Below are positions 1 through 8,338 of a stretch of DNA of 64,000 bases, one piece after another. The translations under genes were made by a program, and so were the position numbers. The notes under the pieces are model-generated. The model made no database searches. It was not told the DNA's origin and saw only the letters and a list, made by a program, of their open reading frames with translations. Position 1 is the first letter of the stretch. Every line of letters begins with the position of its first letter. The DNA is from Mycobacterium sp. E2479 (GTDB lineage: Bacteria; Actinomycetota; Actinomycetes; Mycobacteriales; Mycobacteriaceae): assembly GCF_001667925.1 (NCBI RefSeq), contig NZ_LZJR01000027.1, positions 1 through 64,000 on the forward strand. The letters are read 5' to 3'.

Positions 1-180
1 CGCGACGCGCAAAAACGCGGTGAGGTCGGAGCAGGAATTAACGTCACAGCGGCCAGCGAGTGGCTCGCGCGCATCATCTATTCCTTCTCGACGGTCAATC
101 AAGGACTGAGCTTCGATATGACCAAGCCAAAAACGGTCCGCGACTATGTAGAAAAGTTTGCCATCAACGGCCTGCGCTGA
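1..180 (+). CDS. TetR-family repressor, C-terminal end (truncated by window edge)
   Basis: Frame 1 is open from the first base to TGA at 178-180 and encodes the last 59 residues of a TetR/AcrR regulator; the DNA-binding half lies outside the window. It matches the C-terminus of the TetR protein at 2432-3043 at about 46 of 59 positions (shared EWLARIIYSFSTVN and FAINGLR), so the two are close paralogues from a duplication. This part of TetR proteins forms the ligand-binding and dimer domain. Ligand unknown. It reads toward the DUF427/thioesterase gene, which is on the other strand, so the pair converges. Confidence 0.85.
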   Translation, partial: RDAQKRGEVGAGINVTAASEWLARIIYSFSTVNQGLSFDMTKPKTVRDYVEKFAINGLR

Positions 181-281
181 GGCGAGGCTTTTACCCGGAG
201 CTGACCCGCCCACGCACTAAAACGGCTGCGGCGCATTGACGCGTTTCTGGACGCTTGCGGGCGATGATCCCCCTACGCCGA

Positions 282-1562
282 TCACATAGCCGTTCGACTG
301 TCGTGCCCCATGGAGGCGGGATCGGCCGCGAATTCGCGGACCATCGCCTGGATCGTGTACGACGCGGCCAGCCGACCGTCTTGGCTGAACACCCGCCCGT
401 CGCCCTGCACCAGGCCGCGCCCCGACCAAAATGCGTGGTTGGTGTACAGCAACCAGTCGGCAATATCGACCTCGTCGTGAAACGCGATGGTGGCCTTGAT
501 GATCCCCGTCGATAGGCTGACGTGCGCGCGAGCTTCGCCTAGTCCACGGTGGGGAAGCATACCGGCCGCGATAGTCCAGTGCGTCGTCGACTGAGCGAGC
601 AGCGCGGCCGCTAAATAGCGTTCACGCGGCGCCTCACGAAATCGAACCCAGACATTGATCACTGGCGGTCCGACCCGGTCGGGGTCCGGATCGTAGGCCC
701 CGTCAACCACGCGGATTTCGCGACCGGTCATCCCAAAGCCCGGAAAAGCTACCGCCCCATCAGGTCCCGGCACGTCCGGCATCCGCTCAGCGTCCCGCAT
801 TACCTCGCTCGCACCACGATCCGCGAGAATCATCCCCGCACTGCGTAGCTCGTCGCGCTGATTCACGCGAACTTCGGCCGACGAGAACGTTCTGCCACGG
901 CGGAGAACATCGACGGTCAGTTCCACCGGTGCATCGAACGACGCCGCTTTGGTGAAAATCATCGATGCCGACGTAACTCTTTGCTCTGGAAGCACTTTCG
1001 ATACGGCGACGATGGCCTCGGCGAGGAGTTGTCCACCCTCGACAACGTTGCGGCGGGTCGGTCCATGAGCCGGCCCAACGAAACAGCCGTTCCTCATGGG
1101 CTGAACATCGATCAGCCTCTGCAGCTCGTTTGCGTCTCCCCAAAGTGGGAACGTGACAGGAACCTTCGAGCCATCAGGCCAGTGTTCGACGACGACAACA
1201 CGCAATGCATTGTCGTAGAAGGAGACGTGCCCCGCGATCGCGACAACTTCAGGCAACGGGGTGCGGTATGTCCACACCACGTTTTCGACTGCGGGGTCAG
1301 CACTATTCAACGTCCAGTAACTTGCTCGGCCCTTGAAGGGGCACACGGTGGTGTGGTCCGACGGCGCGAAGAGTTCCCACCGCACATCGGATTCGGGGAA
1401 GTACAGCCGGTCGTCGTGGTCGGTCTCGGTGACCACGAGGCAGCGGTCACTTTCGGCGACGAGCACATCGCCGAACCACACTTGACCGGTATGAGGGCAC
1501 GGGATTGCTTCGATTCGGTATTCGGGGTGATCGGGCCACGCTGATTGGACTTGCGCTGTCAT
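282..1562 (-). CDS. DUF427 / TesB-like acyl-CoA thioesterase fusion
   Basis: A 426-residue two-domain protein. Residues about 20-125 are DUF427 (PF04248): GDVLVAES, YFPESDV, CPFKGRASYW and a V-W-Y then IAGHVSFY pattern. Residues about 150-415 resemble a TesB-type double hot-dog thioesterase, with the late signature DWLLYTNHAFWSGRGL followed by a G-R-L-A-A-S strand. TesB proteins hydrolyse acyl-CoA to free acid and CoA in the cytosol. DUF427 has no settled function. The start overlaps the stop of the upstream SDR by 4 nt (1559-1562), so the two are translationally coupled. The fusion may release or edit CoA intermediates of the island; substrate unknown. Confidence 0.8.
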   Translation of the reverse strand: MTAQVQSAWPDHPEYRIEAIPCPHTGQVWFGDVLVAESDRCLVVTETDHDDRLYFPESDVRWELFAPSDHTTVCPFKGRASYWTLNSADPAVENVVWTYRTPLPEVVAIAGHVSFYDNALRVVVVEHWPDGSKVPVTFPLWGDANELQRLIDVQPMRNGCFVGPAHGPTRRNVVEGGQLLAEAIVAVSKVLPEQRVTSASMIFTKAASFDAPVELTVDVLRRGRTFSSAEVRVNQRDELRSAGMILADRGASEVMRDAERMPDVPGPDGAVAFPGFGMTGREIRVVDGAYDPDPDRVGPPVINVWVRFREAPRERYLAAALLAQSTTHWTIAAGMLPHRGLGEARAHVSLSTGIIKATIAFHDEVDIADWLLYTNHAFWSGRGLVQGDGRVFSQDGRLAASYTIQAMVREFAADPASMGHDSRTAM

Positions 1563-2326
1563 GCCGTCACCGCCCTACGCATGGATGACGGCGGACGGAC
1601 GACGAGCTGCTCGAGGCCGACGGCGGGAGAGTTCAGTGCACTCGCGAAAACGCCTGCCAGCACGTCGGCAACGTCTTCGGGCGTCATCAGCTGTTCCTGA
1701 AGCAGGCCGCGCGCGATCCAATCCTGGACAACCACCCCCAGCAGATCGGGGTCAAAGGCCGCGGTGAACTCCGTGGGCACGGTTCCTCCCACCGTAATGC
1801 AGCAGAACCGAAAACTCGGATGCTCGGTGCGCCAAGCGTTAAGGCTCTCCGACAGCGCGGCCTTACTGGACGAATAGGCGCCGAGGGCGGTCCTCGGCTG
1901 ACCCACGGTTTCGGAGGACAGGGCGCTGACGATCGCGGCGGGCGCAAGCACCGGCACACAAGACTTGATCACTTGATGAACGCTGATGACGTTCGTACGC
2001 ATTACGTCCAGCCAGTCGTCGGCGGAGGTATCGGCGAACATGCGCAACGGGGCGTAACCCACCGATATGAACAGCAAGTCGATGCCCCCCAGGGCGTCTC
2101 GCGCGACATCGGCGAGGCGCGCGCAATCCTCCATGCTGCGCACATCTGCGATCACGGCGCTACCGCGGCCGGCCTCGGTGGCAACCTCTTCCAGCCGATC
2201 CCGGCGGCGGGCGGCGATGAGCAACTCCGCGCCCTCCTTACCCGCACGCACCGCGAATGCTCGCCCAATCCCGGCCGATGCGCCCACGACCACGACGCGC
2301 TTGCCGGCCAAAGTCCGCTCACTCAT
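1559..2326 (-). CDS. Short-chain dehydrogenase/reductase (classical SDR)
   Basis: A 255-residue Rossmann protein. The nucleotide-binding glycine motif VGASAGIG is at residues 14-21. The catalytic region has SALSSE and Y-S-S-S-K, the normal Ser/Tyr/Lys set. The NNAG motif is replaced by a divergent ISVG, which is unusual. SDRs oxidise or reduce hydroxyl/keto groups with NAD(P)(H). It is first in a two-gene minus-strand operon with the DUF427/thioesterase gene (4-nt overlap). A copy of the island-wide 22-bp element lies 46 bp upstream of the start. Substrate not predictable. Confidence 0.85.
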   Translation of the reverse strand: MSERTLAGKRVVVVGASAGIGRAFAVRAGKEGAELLIAARRRDRLEEVATEAGRGSAVIADVRSMEDCARLADVARDALGGIDLLFISVGYAPLRMFADTSADDWLDVMRTNVISVHQVIKSCVPVLAPAAIVSALSSETVGQPRTALGAYSSSKAALSESLNAWRTEHPSFRFCCITVGGTVPTEFTAAFDPDLLGVVVQDWIARGLLQEQLMTPEDVADVLAGVFASALNSPAVGLEQLVVRPPSSMRRAVTA

Positions 2327-2372
2327 GGCGCCCTCTTCTCACGTTCGCGGCTCAGCCCGCATCCGCCTTCGG

Positions 2373-2394
2373 AGAACACTAGTACATAGGTTGT
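2373..2394 (-). promoter_or_regulatory. 22-bp island element, copy 1 (upstream of SDR 1559-2326)
   Basis: Read on the minus strand: left block ACAACC, middle TATGTA-CTA, right block GTGTTCT. It matches the copies at 31202-31223 and 57106-57127 at 16 of 22 positions each by eye. It lies 46 bp from the SDR start and is proposed as an operator of a TetR-type regulator. Confidence 0.5.
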
Positions 2395-2431
2395 TCAGTT
2401 ACGCCCAAGCCTGTCTTGCGCAGGACGGAGA

Positions 2432-3043
2432 TCAGCGGAGACCGTTTATCGCGAAAGTTTCGACGTAGCGCCGCACCGTCGCCGGCTTGGACATGTCGAA
2501 TGTCTGTGCCTCGTTGACGGTGGAAAACGAGTAGATGATGCGCGCCAGCCATTCGCTGGCGGCCGTCACATCGACACCGGCGCCGATCTCGCCGCGTTCC
2601 CGGGCGTCGCGAACGTAAGGCATCAGAAATGCCGTCGTGCGGCGCACTGCGGTGTCTCCATCGGAGATCATGTGTCGCATCAGCTCTGCATCATCGGCCA
2701 TTAATCGGTTTCGAGTGCGGTGGTCAATCAGTATCTTCGCGTGGGTTTCGGCCATCGCACCAACCTGTTCGGCCAGCGTCGCCTTCGCGGCCATCGCCAC
2801 CGCGACTTCGCGATAGAACCGCTGTGCCCCGAACTCGATGGCGGCCTCGATGAGCACATTGCGGTCCTCAAAGTAGCGGTACACCGTGCCGCGCGACACG
2901 TTGGCTGTGCGCGCGACATCCTGCACGCTGGTCCGCGCGATCCCGAGCTGGGTGAAGCATTCGTTCGCCGCTCCCAGAATTTGGTCCCGGCGATCGAACT
3001 CCTCGGTCGAGTCCAGCTCGGCAGTAGCCCGTTCCGTTGGCAT
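2432..3043 (-). CDS. TetR/AcrR-family transcriptional regulator
   Basis: A 203-residue repressor. The N-terminal helix-turn-helix covers about residues 20-65, including TSVQDVARTANVSRGTVYRYF. The C-terminal domain is nearly duplicated in the partial gene at the left edge. An in-frame ATG lies 30 nt further upstream, but ATG 3043 has a GAGGAG ribosome site 5 nt away and is preferred. The gene is divergent from the SDR at 3243. The intergenic region holds a copy of the 22-bp island element (3095-3116) and a perfect palindrome (3201-3219), consistent with autoregulation. I infer it as a candidate master repressor of the island. Its ligand is presumably an acyl-CoA pathway intermediate, but this is not shown. 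Confidence 0.9.
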   Translation of the reverse strand: MPTERATAELDSTEEFDRRDQILGAANECFTQLGIARTSVQDVARTANVSRGTVYRYFEDRNVLIEAAIEFGAQRFYREVAVAMAAKATLAEQVGAMAETHAKILIDHRTRNRLMADDAELMRHMISDGDTAVRRTTAFLMPYVRDARERGEIGAGVDVTAASEWLARIIYSFSTVNEAQTFDMSKPATVRRYVETFAINGLR

Positions 3044-3094
3044 TTTGCTCCTCGTGCCGTGATAGCCGCCCACCCGAAAAGCCCATATTACGCG

Positions 3095-3116
3095 ACAAAT
3101 ATGCTCAATGTGTTCA
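3095..3116 (+). promoter_or_regulatory. 22-bp island element, copy 2 (TetR promoter)
   Basis: Left block ACAAAT, right block GTGTTC followed by A; 14 of 21 positions match the copy at 57106. It lies 51 bp upstream of the TetR start at 3043 and within the divergent promoter region, so a regulator binding here could control its own gene. Confidence 0.4.
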
Positions 3117-3200
3117 ATCTATGCCCATGATCGGGCTTGCGACAGGCAGATTAGTGGTCATTTCTACATCTTCCGTACTTTTGTTTAGTATGAGCCTTTG

Positions 3201-3219
3201 CCTGACGCGTCGCGTCAGG
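3201..3219. promoter_or_regulatory. Perfect 9-bp-arm palindrome, candidate operator
   Basis: CCTGACGCG, a single T, then CGCGTCAGG: a perfect 19-bp inverted repeat. It sits 23 bp upstream of the GTG start of the SDR at 3243, in the TetR/SDR divergent region. It differs from the 22-bp island element and may be a second operator. Confidence 0.55.
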
Positions 3220-3242
3220 TTCAATCACGGAAGGAGCTGGGG

Positions 3243-4052
3243 GTGGACCTAGGCGTGGCGGGGCGCAACTTCGTGCTCGTGGGCGGCACCACCGGGATGG
3301 GGTTCGCCGCCGCCCAGCAACTCGCCGAAAACGGAGCCAACGTGGCTCTTTTGGCTCGCGACGGCGAGCGCGCCCGCGACCGCGCCGGGCAACTGAGCGC
3401 CGACCACGGCGTCCGTGCGGTCGGCATCGCCGTTGACGCCGCTGCCACCGGCGACGGCGTGGACCGCGCTATCGATCACGCCGCCGCGTGCCTCGGTCCG
3501 CTGCGAGGTCTCGCCGTGACGGCTGGCCCCATGAACCAGCAGGGACCGTTCCTCGAACACGGCGACGACTCGTGGGACTGGTACTACCAGCTGATCCTGA
3601 TGGCTACCGTCCGCTCGTGCCGCGCCGCCATCCCCCACCTGCAGCGCAACGGCGGCGGGACGATAGTGACCACCGCCGCGTACTCGGTTCGGGCGCCGAA
3701 GATTCTGATACCGCCCTACAACGCGCTGAAAGCGGCGGTGCTGACCTTGTCGAAGATCATGGCCAAAACGCACGGTCCCGACGGCATCAGGGTGAACACC
3801 GTGTGCCCAGGGTTGTTCGACACAGAGGTGAACGACTCCATTCGCGCTCAGCGGGCGGCGGAATACGACGTGCCATTGGAGGACGCTATCTACACGCACT
3901 TGGCAAGCAATCCGGACTGGAACATGCGGGTCGCCCTTCGCCGCGGGGGTCGCCCCGCCGAGGCGGGCGAGCTGATCGCGTTCCTGCTCGGCGAGCGCGC
4001 GGCCTTCATGACGGGTGCGGCCATCAACATCGATGGGGGCACGGACTTCTGA
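3243..4052 (+). CDS. Short-chain dehydrogenase/reductase
   Basis: A 269-residue SDR starting at GTG 3243, chosen because AAGGAG lies 6 nt upstream and the glycine motif VGGTTGMG then falls near residue 12 as usual. Catalytic TTAAYS and Y-N-A-L-K give Tyr/Lys. The C-terminus ends in the family pattern G-A-A-I-N-I-D-G-G. NAD(P)-dependent oxidation or reduction of a hydroxyacyl or cyclic alcohol is expected, in the cytosol. It is divergent from the TetR gene at 2432-3043 and separated from it by an operator-rich region, so it is a likely direct target of that repressor. Convergent with the FadE-like gene at 4080. Confidence 0.88.
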   Translation: MDLGVAGRNFVLVGGTTGMGFAAAQQLAENGANVALLARDGERARDRAGQLSADHGVRAVGIAVDAAATGDGVDRAIDHAAACLGPLRGLAVTAGPMNQQGPFLEHGDDSWDWYYQLILMATVRSCRAAIPHLQRNGGGTIVTTAAYSVRAPKILIPPYNALKAAVLTLSKIMAKTHGPDGIRVNTVCPGLFDTEVNDSIRAQRAAEYDVPLEDAIYTHLASNPDWNMRVALRRGGRPAEAGELIAFLLGERAAFMTGAAINIDGGTDF

Positions 4053-4079
4053 GACGTTGGCGAGGCAGCATGACAGGTC

Positions 4080-5207
4080 TCAGATCCCGATCTCGTCGGC
4101 GAGCAGTCCCCGGTGGAACGTGGCATCTCCCAACAGGTGGCCGGAGGATTTTGCTCGCTTGTAGTAGAGGTGCGCCGGGTGCTCCCAGGTGAAGCCGATC
4201 CCCCCGTGAATCTGGATGTTGGCCGCGGCGGCGCGTGCATACGCATCCGAGCTGAATGCCTTGGCCAATGATGCCGCCGCCGGTAGTTCATCGGAGAGTT
4301 CCGCTGCAGCGCGCACCGCGTAATGTGCTATGCCGCGGGCACATTCGACGTCCAGCAAGACGTCGGCGCACTTGTGGCGGATGGCTTGAAATGATCCGAT
4401 CGGCTTGCCGAATTGTCTGCGCATCTTGGCGTAGTCGACGGCCAGTTCGAGGCAGCGCTGTGCGCCGCCGACCTGTTCGGCGGCCAGCGCGGCACAACCG
4501 AGCGCCAGGGTCCGCACTAACACCGGCCACGCCGCACCATCGCGACCGACCAGCGACGCCGGCGTTGCGTTGAACTCGATGCGCGCCTGCTTGCGTGTCT
4601 GGTCCAAGGTCGACAACGGCCGGCGAATAACGCTGTCAACGCGGTCAACGGCGAAGAGCGACATGCCCGCCTCGGTGTGGGCCGCCACGAAGAGTACATC
4701 GGCGCTGCAACCATCGAGAACAAACGTTTTGGTTCCGTCCAACACCCAGCCGTCGCTTGTGCTGCGCGCCCGCGTCCGGATGGCGCCGGCTTCCCAGCGG
4801 CCCGATTCTTCGGTGACCGCCAGCGTCGCGACGGTGCCACCGGATGCGATGTTTGGCAGGTACCGCTTCTTGGCGGCGTCATCGCCGGAATGCATGATCA
4901 GGTTGGCGGCCAGCACGACTGCCGCGAAATAGGGCGACGGAAGCAGAGCCCGGCCCATTTCCTCGCAGACGATTCCGAGTTCGACGAAGCTGAAGCCCTG
5001 GCCGCCGAATTCTTCCGGGATGGCCAGCCCAACCAGGCCCATCTGGTCAGACATCTGAGCCCATACAGTCGGGTCGTAGCCCAGCGGCGATTCCAGCTGC
5101 CGACGCACCTCTGTCTCGTTGGCCTTGCTCGCCAGGAAAGAGCGCACGGTGCGGCGCAGTTCGTTCTGCTCATCGGTGAACGCGAAATTCATAGCATTGC
5201 CGGGCAT
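4080..5207 (-). CDS. Acyl-CoA dehydrogenase (FadE-like)
   Basis: A 375-residue flavoprotein. The N-terminal helical domain has DEQNELRRTVRSF and FGGQGFSF. The middle beta domain has LAVTEESGRWE in place of the usual T-E-P-x-A-G-S-D, so flavin/substrate contacts are divergent. The C-terminal domain has RRQFGKPIGSFQAIRH and IHGGIGFTWEHPAHLYYKRAK. These proteins form the alpha,beta double bond in acyl-CoA using FAD. ATG 5207 is chosen for its GGAG site 7 nt upstream; ATG 5192 is an alternative. The upstream SnoaL gene ends within 2 nt. Last gene of a minus-strand operon crotonase, FadD, SnoaL, FadE. Confidence 0.88.
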   Translation of the reverse strand: MPGNAMNFAFTDEQNELRRTVRSFLASKANETEVRRQLESPLGYDPTVWAQMSDQMGLVGLAIPEEFGGQGFSFVELGIVCEEMGRALLPSPYFAAVVLAANLIMHSGDDAAKKRYLPNIASGGTVATLAVTEESGRWEAGAIRTRARSTSDGWVLDGTKTFVLDGCSADVLFVAAHTEAGMSLFAVDRVDSVIRRPLSTLDQTRKQARIEFNATPASLVGRDGAAWPVLVRTLALGCAALAAEQVGGAQRCLELAVDYAKMRRQFGKPIGSFQAIRHKCADVLLDVECARGIAHYAVRAAAELSDELPAAASLAKAFSSDAYARAAAANIQIHGGIGFTWEHPAHLYYKRAKSSGHLLGDATFHRGLLADEIGI

Positions 5208-5208
5208 T

Positions 5209-5850
5209 TCAGGTCTCCGTGGCGCCACGGCCGGTGGGGTCGACGCGAGGCACCTCGGCACCTCGACGCAGGGTGCGCAACCACTCGCCGACGACGGCCG
5301 GGGCCGGGACGGGCGCGTCGAAGCGTCCGGGATCGGCGGTCCAGAAAGCCTCCCACGATGGGAAGGCGTCGTGGAATGCGCCGTCGTGCGGCGGGGTACC
5401 CGGCCAGCGCATCTTGCGCGGCCCGACCGGCGGGTCGGTGATGTCGCTCTGGTACCAGAACAGCGGTGTGCGGCGGGCGAAATACCAATGGCCGTCCCGC
5501 CGTTCATAGCTGTCCAGATAGGCCAGCAGCTCGATGACCCAGTTCGACTCCGTCTCTAGGTCGTTGCGTGAATAGACGAGTCCGCTGGCGTTGTCGGCGT
5601 CGTGCACGTCGATGACGTGGCCGAGAACACCATGTGCGCTTCCCAACAGCGAGTGCCTGATCTGGGCGTCGTACCACTCCCGCATCGCCGCGCGGCCGCG
5701 ACCCTTGCCCGGCACGCCGATGTCGTCCACGAAAAGATTTGCCAAGGAATCGAAGTCGCGCATGTCCAATGCCACCGCATACTTGGCGGCCAGTTGCCGG
5801 ATCTCGTCGATGGCCTCCAACCGGGCGACGCGCGCCTTTAAGTCCGTCAC
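5209..5850 (-). CDS. SnoaL-like / nuclear transport factor 2-like protein
   Basis: A 213-residue protein with the SnoaL_4-type N-terminal pattern EAIDEIRQLAAKYAVALDMRDFDSLANLFVDD, followed by HVIDVHDADNASGLVYS and the aromatic strand DGHWYFARRTPLFWY. NTF2-fold proteins of this group act as small hydratases, isomerases, cyclases or hydroxylating-enzyme partners; none can be chosen here. The GTG start at 5850 overlaps the stop of the FadD gene (GTGA, 5847-5850). A C-terminal extension after residue 160 is longer than the minimal fold. Confidence 0.75.
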   Translation of the reverse strand: MTDLKARVARLEAIDEIRQLAAKYAVALDMRDFDSLANLFVDDIGVPGKGRGRAAMREWYDAQIRHSLLGSAHGVLGHVIDVHDADNASGLVYSRNDLETESNWVIELLAYLDSYERRDGHWYFARRTPLFWYQSDITDPPVGPRKMRWPGTPPHDGAFHDAFPSWEAFWTADPGRFDAPVPAPAVVGEWLRTLRRGAEVPRVDPTGRGATET

Positions 5851-7487
5851 GCCAACTCCCCGGACTCCAGTAGCTGCACCAACCGGTTCTTGTCGATCTT
5901 GTTGGTGGTGGTGTACGGCAGCCGATCGGCGTCGGGAAGGATCACCCATCTCTTCGGGATCTTGTAGGCCGCGAGTTCTGTTCGGCATGCGGCGACGAGC
6001 TCGTCTTGCGACGTGTGCCGGCCTTCGTTGCACACGACCACCGCACAGACCACCGCGCCCCTGTCCGCGTCGGGAACACCGACGACATAAGCGATCCGGA
6101 CACCGTCGACGCTGGTGATCACCGCTTCGACCTCAACGGGCGCGACGTTGGCTCCCGAGGTCTTGATCATGTCGTCGGTCCGGCCGGTGAAGTACACGAA
6201 CCCGTCATCGTCCAGATACCCAGCGTCCTTGGTGTGATACCAACCGTCGGCGTCGAACAGGTCGGCGCGCTGCCGCCCGATTATGCCTCGCATCATGGCC
6301 ACACCTCGGACGCATATCTCGCCTACCGTGCCGTTGGCCACGTCCGCGCCGGAATCGTCGACAATCCGGTGCTCGTAGCCGGGCGCGGACACGCCGAGCG
6401 AACCGCGCTTGGCCTCGGGCACCGGCTCGTGCGGCGGCCACCACGTGTGCGAACTGCACGTTTCGGTCATCCCAAGCTGCGTTACCCGCAATGAAGGATC
6501 GGCGGCGCGCAGTTCCGGCGCCAGCAGGACCTGGTGGTATCCCTCCCGCAGGCTCGACAGATCGGTGCACGCGAAGTCGGGGTGATTCGCCAGCGCCGGA
6601 CCGACGTGCGGGAAACCCGTTGCGTAGGTGGCCCGCTCGGATTCGAGGAGACGCAACACATCACCGGCGTCGAATCGATGCTCGGTCAGAATCGTCACCC
6701 CGGTCTGCATCGGCCCCAGCAGTCCGAAGACCAGTCCGCCCACCCAGAAGAACGCCATCGGGATGTAGACCCGGTCATGGGGCTTCCACTCGTGCTGGGT
6801 GGCGATGAAGCGGGAGTGTGCGATCACCGTGGCGTGCGTGTGGATGACGCCCTTGGGATCTGACATGCTCCCGGATGTGTAGATGACCACCAGGTCGTCG
6901 GAAGGGCGCACGGTAGATTCACACGCCCGCAGGAATGGATCGGACACTGGCTGCGGCCACGCCGTCGGCCAGCGCCGATCGGTGTCGCCGAGCGCAAATA
7001 CGTTGCGCAAGTGCGGTAGTCGCTCTACAGCCAGCTGCTCGGCCGAGGTGGAAAAACCTCCGGCCGCCTCGGTGACCCGCGCGAGCATGTCTTTGCCGAG
7101 CAGCGAGTCGACCGACAGCAGCGTGTGGATGTCGGCATCACGAAGCAGCCATCTCAACTCCTGCGGCTGGAAGAAAGTGTTAATGGGCACCGCAACGGCA
7201 CCGATCCGGGTGGCGGCCAGGAACGCGACGACGAAATCGGGGCCGTTCGGCGCGATCACTCCGACGCGCGCAGCTTTGGTCACCCCCGCGGCTATAAGTC
7301 GCCGGGCCATCTCGGCCGACCTGGAATCGGCTTCCGCATAGGTGATCCGCTCGACCGTGCCGTCACCGACCGACGAAACGATGAAGTCGTTGTCGCCGTA
7401 GTCAGCAACCAGACTGGCCAGCATCGCCGGCAGCACCGGTGCGTACGGCAACGGATCATAGGTGAACGTCCGTGCGGACTGCCTCAT
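5847..7487 (-). CDS. Acyl-CoA synthetase (FadD-like, AMP-binding)
   Basis: About 546 residues of the ANL superfamily. The P-loop motif YTSGSMSDPKGVIHTHA, the LGMTETCSSHTWW block, YHTKDAGYLDDDGFVYFTGR and the C-terminal catalytic Lys region TTTNKIDKNRL are all present. It activates a carboxylic acid to acyl-CoA through acyl-AMP, supplying the FadE and crotonase encoded beside it. ATG 7487 is chosen because it lies just after the crotonase stop; a GTG at 7523 would add 12 residues but overlap the crotonase. Neither has a strong ribosome site. Substrate unknown. Confidence 0.88.
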   Translation of the reverse strand: MRQSARTFTYDPLPYAPVLPAMLASLVADYGDNDFIVSSVGDGTVERITYAEADSRSAEMARRLIAAGVTKAARVGVIAPNGPDFVVAFLAATRIGAVAVPINTFFQPQELRWLLRDADIHTLLSVDSLLGKDMLARVTEAAGGFSTSAEQLAVERLPHLRNVFALGDTDRRWPTAWPQPVSDPFLRACESTVRPSDDLVVIYTSGSMSDPKGVIHTHATVIAHSRFIATQHEWKPHDRVYIPMAFFWVGGLVFGLLGPMQTGVTILTEHRFDAGDVLRLLESERATYATGFPHVGPALANHPDFACTDLSSLREGYHQVLLAPELRAADPSLRVTQLGMTETCSSHTWWPPHEPVPEAKRGSLGVSAPGYEHRIVDDSGADVANGTVGEICVRGVAMMRGIIGRQRADLFDADGWYHTKDAGYLDDDGFVYFTGRTDDMIKTSGANVAPVEVEAVITSVDGVRIAYVVGVPDADRGAVVCAVVVCNEGRHTSQDELVAACRTELAAYKIPKRWVILPDADRLPYTTTNKIDKNRLVQLLESGELA

Positions 7488-7497
7488 GGCGCGCCAG

Positions 7498-8280
7498 TCA
7501 TTCCACCACCCAGCGTGGTTCACGCTTTTCGGCGAACGCGAGCATCCCTTCCCGGTAGTCAGGATGGGTCAGCTGGTGTTGCAGCACATAGCGGTAGGCG
7601 ACGTCATTGGCCGCGTGCAGCCCGACGTCGAGGCTGGCCCACATCGCCTTGATGGACGCCTGGACAGTGGCCGGTGAGAGTTTCGCTATTTCCAAAGCGA
7701 TTTCCCGGGCGCGCTGCTGCAGTCGGTCCGCGGGTACCACCTCGTTTATCAAGCCGATCTCGTAGCCTCGTTGTGCGCTGATACGCCCTTGCTTGGTCAT
7801 CAGCCCCAGCTGCATCACCATCGATAGCGGCATTCGGCGCAGCAGCACCGCGGGCTCGAGCGCGAACACGTTGCCGACCGCCAAGTGTGTGTCGATCAGT
7901 TCGGCATGTTCGGCTGCGATGATCAGGTCGGAGTCGGCTACCTGATGTAGAGCGCCTCCGACCGCCATCCCGTTTAGGGCGCAGATGACCGGCTTCCATA
8001 CGTTGTGGTGGAGCCGAGAACCGGGAATCTTGTTGCGGATGCCGCCCTCTGCCGTTGCCCGAATGTCCTGGCCCGCGGAAAATGCGCGGTCCCCCGCTCC
8101 GGTGATGATGGCCACTCGAACGTTGGGATCGTCGCGAACGTGCGCCCACGCGTTGCCGAGCTCGGTGCGGGTCAGATCGTCGGTAGCGTTGAGCCGCTCC
8201 GGGCGGTTGATGGTGATCGTGGCGACATGCTCGCTGACCTCGAACAAGATTCTCTTCAGTTCCACGGCATCCCCTGGCAT
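7498..8280 (-). CDS. Enoyl-CoA hydratase/isomerase-family protein (crotonase fold)
   Basis: A 260-residue crotonase: NRPERLNATDD, FSAGQDIRA (CoA/oxyanion loop 1) and NGMAVGGALHQVADSD (oxyanion loop 2). The first catalytic Glu of hydratases (ELALACD position) is His here, and the second Glu region reads THLAVGNV, so classic hydration is doubtful. Isomerase, hydrolase or lyase activity is possible. ATG 8280 is preferred over an ATG at 8301 that lies inside the promoter element. First gene of the minus-strand operon crotonase-FadD-SnoaL-FadE, with a 22-bp island element 14 bp upstream of its start. Confidence 0.85.
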   Translation of the reverse strand: MPGDAVELKRILFEVSEHVATITINRPERLNATDDLTRTELGNAWAHVRDDPNVRVAIITGAGDRAFSAGQDIRATAEGGIRNKIPGSRLHHNVWKPVICALNGMAVGGALHQVADSDLIIAAEHAELIDTHLAVGNVFALEPAVLLRRMPLSMVMQLGLMTKQGRISAQRGYEIGLINEVVPADRLQQRAREIALEIAKLSPATVQASIKAMWASLDVGLHAANDVAYRYVLQHQLTHPDYREGMLAFAEKREPRWVVE

Positions 8281-8294
8281 CGATATGTAGCAGC

Positions 8295-8316
8295 TAAACA
8301 CTATAGCAGAATTTGT
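8295..8316 (-). promoter_or_regulatory. 22-bp island element, copy 3 with overlapping -10
   Basis: Read on the minus strand: left ACAAAT, right GTGTTTA; about 14 of 22 positions match the copy at 57106. A TATAGT -10-like hexamer lies inside it. It ends 14 bp from the crotonase start at 8280. Confidence 0.4.
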
Positions 8317-8338
8317 CTCATCGTCTCACCGGAGACTT

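Noticed and set aside
7170..7180. AAGTGTTAA match to the right half of the 22-bp element
   Set aside because: Inside the FadD coding sequence with no left block and no promoter; a chance half-site.
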